This document shows positions 60,131 through 64,000 of a DNA stretch of 64,000 nucleotides, piece by piece. The first letter of the stretch is position 1. Each line of letters starts with the position of its first letter. A program made the position numbers and the translations under genes. The notes below the pieces were generated by a model, which was not told the DNA's origin, searched no databases, and saw only the letters and a list, made by a program, of their open reading frames with translations. This stretch comes from Arthrobotrys musiformis (taxonomy: Eukaryota > Ascomycota > Orbiliomycetes > Orbiliales > Orbiliaceae): contig JAVHJL010000011.1 of assembly GCA_036971715.1 (NCBI GenBank), positions 682,001 through 746,000 of the forward strand, written 5' to 3'.

Positions 60131-62725
60131 TATATCTCTGCAATATGGAAGCTTACAGCGTCATGTAATGATACTTGGCAATAAGATCACGAGAGTAGTT
60201 CTTTTTTTTTGCCCCCTTTTCTTTACAGCGGCAATCCAATTCCCTGTCTTGAACTATAAACATGTTTATCATGGTGTACTAGTAAGTCAGTACTATCATA
60301 GTAGGCAGAATTCCCCGACCAAAACGGGTTCACGAAAACTCCGAAATTAAATTCCCAACCCACGCAAAAACTTTAGAAACCTTGTCTCCTTCCCGTGTTT
60401 ACGAGATATCTCCAGGTGAGGTTTTTGGAGGGGAGCTCACGGGGATGGGAAGCTCCACTCTCACCACACACCCCAGAGACCAGAGTCGTTCGCATTGTGG
60501 GCGAGCGACAGTTTTGCAATCTGTAACAAGCGCCAAGGGGCCGGCCTTGCATGTAGACGACTAATACGTTTCAGAATCACGCTTTCGTCAAAGACAACAA
60601 CAACGAGTGTATTATTCTCAATTCTTTCATCGTTATGGTGATTCAAACATGTTATATACATACTGACATATATCAGAAAAATTTTTTGGCCAACTGTGAG
60701 AATTCTCGTGGGGTTATCTTGTTATAAGTTATCAACGATGCAATGCGTATCGATACTGGATCCATGCATGCACGTGCCCCCAGTCTAACATCACTGGATT
60801 GGACGCCCAATTGCCTACACCTATCAAATATGAAACGTGTATACTATGAACAAACATGCCGATTCCTCGGCGGAAAGAGCATTGAAGGCCTATTAGCCAA
60901 CTATTTGCTACATGGAAAAAATCGCAAGTACAAACCAGAGCTAGAGGGCGCTCCTCGTTCGGTAACAAGCCGGAGTTTCCTTGTTCGTAAAAGGGACCCC
61001 TCCTTGCGTTGCCTTGTTGAGGTTGACAGCCATCATCCATGTAGAACTCCCATGATCGAATTAATCAACCTGCGACTCCGAATAGAGAGAAGTTACCCAT
61101 ATAAGCTTCGGTACCGAACGCATGGCTTTGCCCAACCTTCTTTTTCGGCCAGCCCAGCTCCACTTTGCCTTCCCCCAAACGTCAAGTGTATCATGTCTCT
61201 TCGGCTGGGCGTTTGAAACATCAAAAAACCTTTCAATTAACTATCTCAAAAGAATCAAGCCGCCTTATTGCATTGTTCGAATACTAACGGATTTTTTTTC
61301 TACGATTGGTCATGTTGGGCAAGAACGGCCGAGTTCTAGCCACAATAAACCGCCCCCCATGTCAACTCGCCCCTCTCTAGTGAAGTTCCAACGGCTCGTG
61401 GTGATTGCTTGCGTACTAGGTCTGTACAACGTAGGCGCGCCGTTTTGATTAGATTAAAAACTCGTACTAAAGGATGACATTATACATTCCTCTTGCCGTG
61501 ATAATGCCCATTGTTGACAGCCCATTGGGTAACTATACCTTTGCAACAGGACCAAAAAACTACCCGTCCACTTGTTCATGCAGGAAGCGCTTAAGTGATA
61601 AACATCCTTTACCGACGAATTGTCGGCTCGAATACTCAAATATTTGCAGAATACTTCTGCGTATCTGTGCGGGGGTTCTTTATCTAGTGGGTTCCCCCTG
61701 GTTGATCGGACCAATGACTCGAGAGTACCCCTAGACACGAAAAGTACCCCATATGTTATTGCATTGTCTACATAGTACATATTCTCGTGGCCCCGGTATA
61801 TCAGTCCTCAGCGCGCGTTTCTTGCATTTATCTTGAACGCTTCAATCTATTTAGGCGAGCGCTGCCAGTTTCAAAAATATTAATATCTGATCACCTGCTA
61901 TGGTAAAACCCGGGACAAAGTCGACAATGTTTCCCAGGGCACAAGGCAACTAAAATCCCAAGATCCCAAGAACCGTGGAGAGGCCTTTTTTTTGACGGCA
62001 TGCCCGTCATTTTCCATAAATCTGTAACATCTCGCTTGAACTCCAGAAAAGACTTTATCATGAAACTCGCCTTCAGGGCCAACGAACGAGCGGGGAACGT
62101 TTGGAAACTCCTATTATACAGATATTCGGGGAAATATTCGTAACCGGACGAAAAGGCTACGCCTTGAACTGTGGAGAGTTCGATTGAAGGGAGGGGGAAG
62201 AAAGCTTGGACAGCGAAGCATAAAATCTTGAAACACCAAAAGCTACCCACTCGTATCCTAGCCATCAACAGAAGTTCTTGAAACAAACCCAAGATAGGTC
62301 AATGCCGTGTCTCAACCGTCCCTATTTGGGTTTGAATCGCGGTTGAGGCATTTCCTCTTTCGTGAAGGAACTCCGTTCCTAAGATCGAGAGGTCTTTTTG
62401 AAGTTCCCACTCGGTGGAAACCCTTCCGGCCAGGCTGTCGGATTTTAGCCTTTGCGAAAAAAGGGTCTCTTTGTAATGCTGACGCTCGAGAGACCCGTTC
62501 TTCTCCTCGACTCAGGCTTGTTTCAGACATCTTATGTTTGAGATGTATTCCATACATAGCAGCAATGAGAGTATTACGCTATGCTTTCGAGATAGCTAAA
62601 AGAATCCTTACATAGGAAATCCACCCGGATCTTAGGCCGGAAGCTAGGCCCATGACGTTGCATTATTTGTATATGATACACTTATCGTAACGAATATCTA
62701 AGCTAGCTTCGCCAATACTCGGGGA

Positions 62726-64000
62726 CTAGGTCCATCCCATTAGGAATAGGTTGACCGCTTGAAGGGTCGCTCTCGACGGGTTCGCTTGTGTCCGATCAGA
62801 TATGATCCAACTGAGGCGTTGACGAATTATGCTTTTGTCTACCTTCTGGTTCGGGGTTGTAGACGTTGATATGAAACGACCTTGGTAAAGAGGATAGGAT
62901 TTATTAGCTAGAATATCCAGAAGAGGGGTGTAAGAAAAATAGCGATCTTGTGCAACGTACCATGGTCGTCAAATAGCTGACATATTAATGCAATTGTGAT
63001 ACCTACCGACACGTTGTTCCCTGTCTGGCACGCAATGATAAGCGGCCGTGGTGAATCCAACGTAAGGTGTTCCCCCGCCCATTTCACTATTTCCCCCAAT
63101 TTGGTTCGAAGCTGCTTGCTTCCTATCTTATTCGGAGGAATGTGCGTTCGATATTCAGGGCACCGACTTTCGTTGGCTTCTACGGCCCCTTCCAGAAACA
63201 AATCGGATTCATAACAGACTATAGCTCCAGCAACGGGTGTTTGAGCTTTCTTCAAAGCTTCGTATGTTACAAGATCGCATATCGCAACTTTACTATGAAC
63301 TTTGCCGAGAATAGATAGGCCTGTGAGGACGTCGGGTGTGCTGTTACTGTTGCTACTCCCAGACTTGACAATCTCATCAATAACCTCAGGTAATTCTGCC
63401 TCAGGAGTCTGGAGTAACCTCTCTCGATTTTCCCAGTACGTGATTGGCAGTAGCCCTCTTGCCCATCCCTCGTGATCATCCCCGGCACCCTGTATGTATA
63501 CAAAGTTCTGTCCGAGTGTTCCCGAGTCTCTCGGTTGCAACTCTTCTCGGAGATACCTCGACGCTGAAAGTAGATAGACGGGGTTGAACTCTTCCCCGGT
63601 GTATTCCACGTCCGCAACGTCTATATCCCGGGTTATCCAAACCGGTTTCATTGGCTTTCGTAGCTGCGCTGCAAGCTTCTGTGTATCGAGCTGTAGCTCC
63701 CGCAGTTGCTTCGAAAACCCATCTATTAATTTAGAGATCTGTGCTCCTTCCGATCCTGAAACAGCATTTTCTGGTAGCTCAACCTTCGCACGCCCCTCGG
63801 AACTACCGGGGAAAAGCACAGAGTTCATGACCGCGCACCAGATTGGAACCGTCTTACTCAGGGCGTCGGGTATAGATTTCCCTCTCCTCGTGCTGTCCAC
63901 GATTATGCAGCCTCCTCTTTGGCCTATGAGCTCCAGGATCCCGAGGTTTAGTCTTCGCAGACTAAAACTCCAACAACCGAAGTGGCCATCTGTGGATTTG
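62726..64000 (-). CDS. RIT1: Initiator tRNA phosphoribosyltransferase Rit1, 5' end outside window
   Basis: The frame enters from the right edge (64000) and runs to 62961. An 80-nt intron (GTACGT donor, ACCAAG acceptor) leads to the last exon, 62880-62726. About 398 residues are present; the N-terminus is missing. Visible marks are KSTDGHFG, GCIIVDSTRRGKSIPDALSK, VPIWCAVMNSVLF, FVYIQGAGDDHEGWARGL, a central LGKVHSKVAICD, LIIACQTGNNVSVGITIALI (a phosphatase-like P-loop) and QANPSRATLQAVNLFLM. This is Rit1, which adds 2'-O-ribosyl phosphate to A64 of initiator methionyl tRNA so that it is not used in elongation. Without the last intron the frame would end with a foreign 16-residue tail. The reading is intact. 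Confidence 0.93.

Larger units (their letters stand above)
52690..62725. other. 10-kb region upstream of STE12 without a clear gene
   Basis: 52.7-56.5 kb is purine-rich on the + strand, so it would be a pyrimidine-rich promoter and leader for STE12; frames such as 54258-53488 (-) are compositional. A TGAAACA word (pheromone response element consensus) lies at 53601-53607. 56.5-62.7 kb is mixed, with short frames on both strands and one weak relic near 58.9-59.8 kb. No transposon ends, tRNAs or domains are recognised. Confidence 0.45.

Noticed and set aside
1..64000. CRISPR arrays, prokaryotic operons, telomeric repeats
   Set aside because: Nothing of the kind is visible; introns and proteins show a fungal nuclear genome.

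Overview
The window is nuclear DNA of a filamentous ascomycete (Pezizomycotina). This follows from short GT-AG introns with CTAAC/CTGAC-like branch points, a Ste12 regulator with both an STE domain and C2H2 fingers, a Cbf1-type bHLH factor, a DUF1770 protein and a fungal UBA/UIM protein. I cannot assign class or genus. There are no rRNA genes, tRNAs, CRISPR arrays or intact transposons that I can support. Gene models were spliced by hand; every complete model below keeps one open frame through its joins.

Layout: 0-5 kb is gene-poor. At 5.0-6.5 kb (+) lies a conserved membrane protein with a coiled coil. At 8.1-10.2 kb (+) is an Nta1-type N-terminal amidase whose catalytic Glu sits on a 19-nt microexon. 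At 11.3-14.4 kb (-) is an eight-exon UBA/UIM protein that looks like a ubiquitin protease lacking its catalytic residues. From 14.4 to 25 kb there is no convincing gene; the last 5 kb is pyrimidine-rich and leads into cbf1 (25.1-26.1 kb, +). From 26 to 34.5 kb is a gene desert with T homopolymers and a composition flip near 29.8 kb.

At 34.5-39.2 kb (-) three small secreted proteins with matching leaders stand in tandem in AT-rich DNA. This is the most novel-looking part of the window. At 41-50 kb genes are dense: an F-box protein with a DNA minisatellite (+), a DUF1770 protein (-) back-to-back with HIS6 (+), mitochondrial GABA transaminase (+), and the small V-ATPase subunit f (-). STE12 follows at 50.5-52.7 kb (-) with about 10 kb of upstream DNA without a clear gene. 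A right-truncated RIT1 gene (-) closes the window.

Functionally the identified genes are mostly housekeeping or regulatory: Arg/N-degron entry (Nta1), ubiquitin recognition, methionine/sulfur-type bHLH control (Cbf1), SCF substrate recognition (F-box), histidine synthesis (His6), the GABA shunt (GABA-T), vacuolar acidification (V-ATPase f), the pheromone/filamentation MAPK output (Ste12) and initiator-tRNA marking (Rit1). They do not form a pathway cluster.
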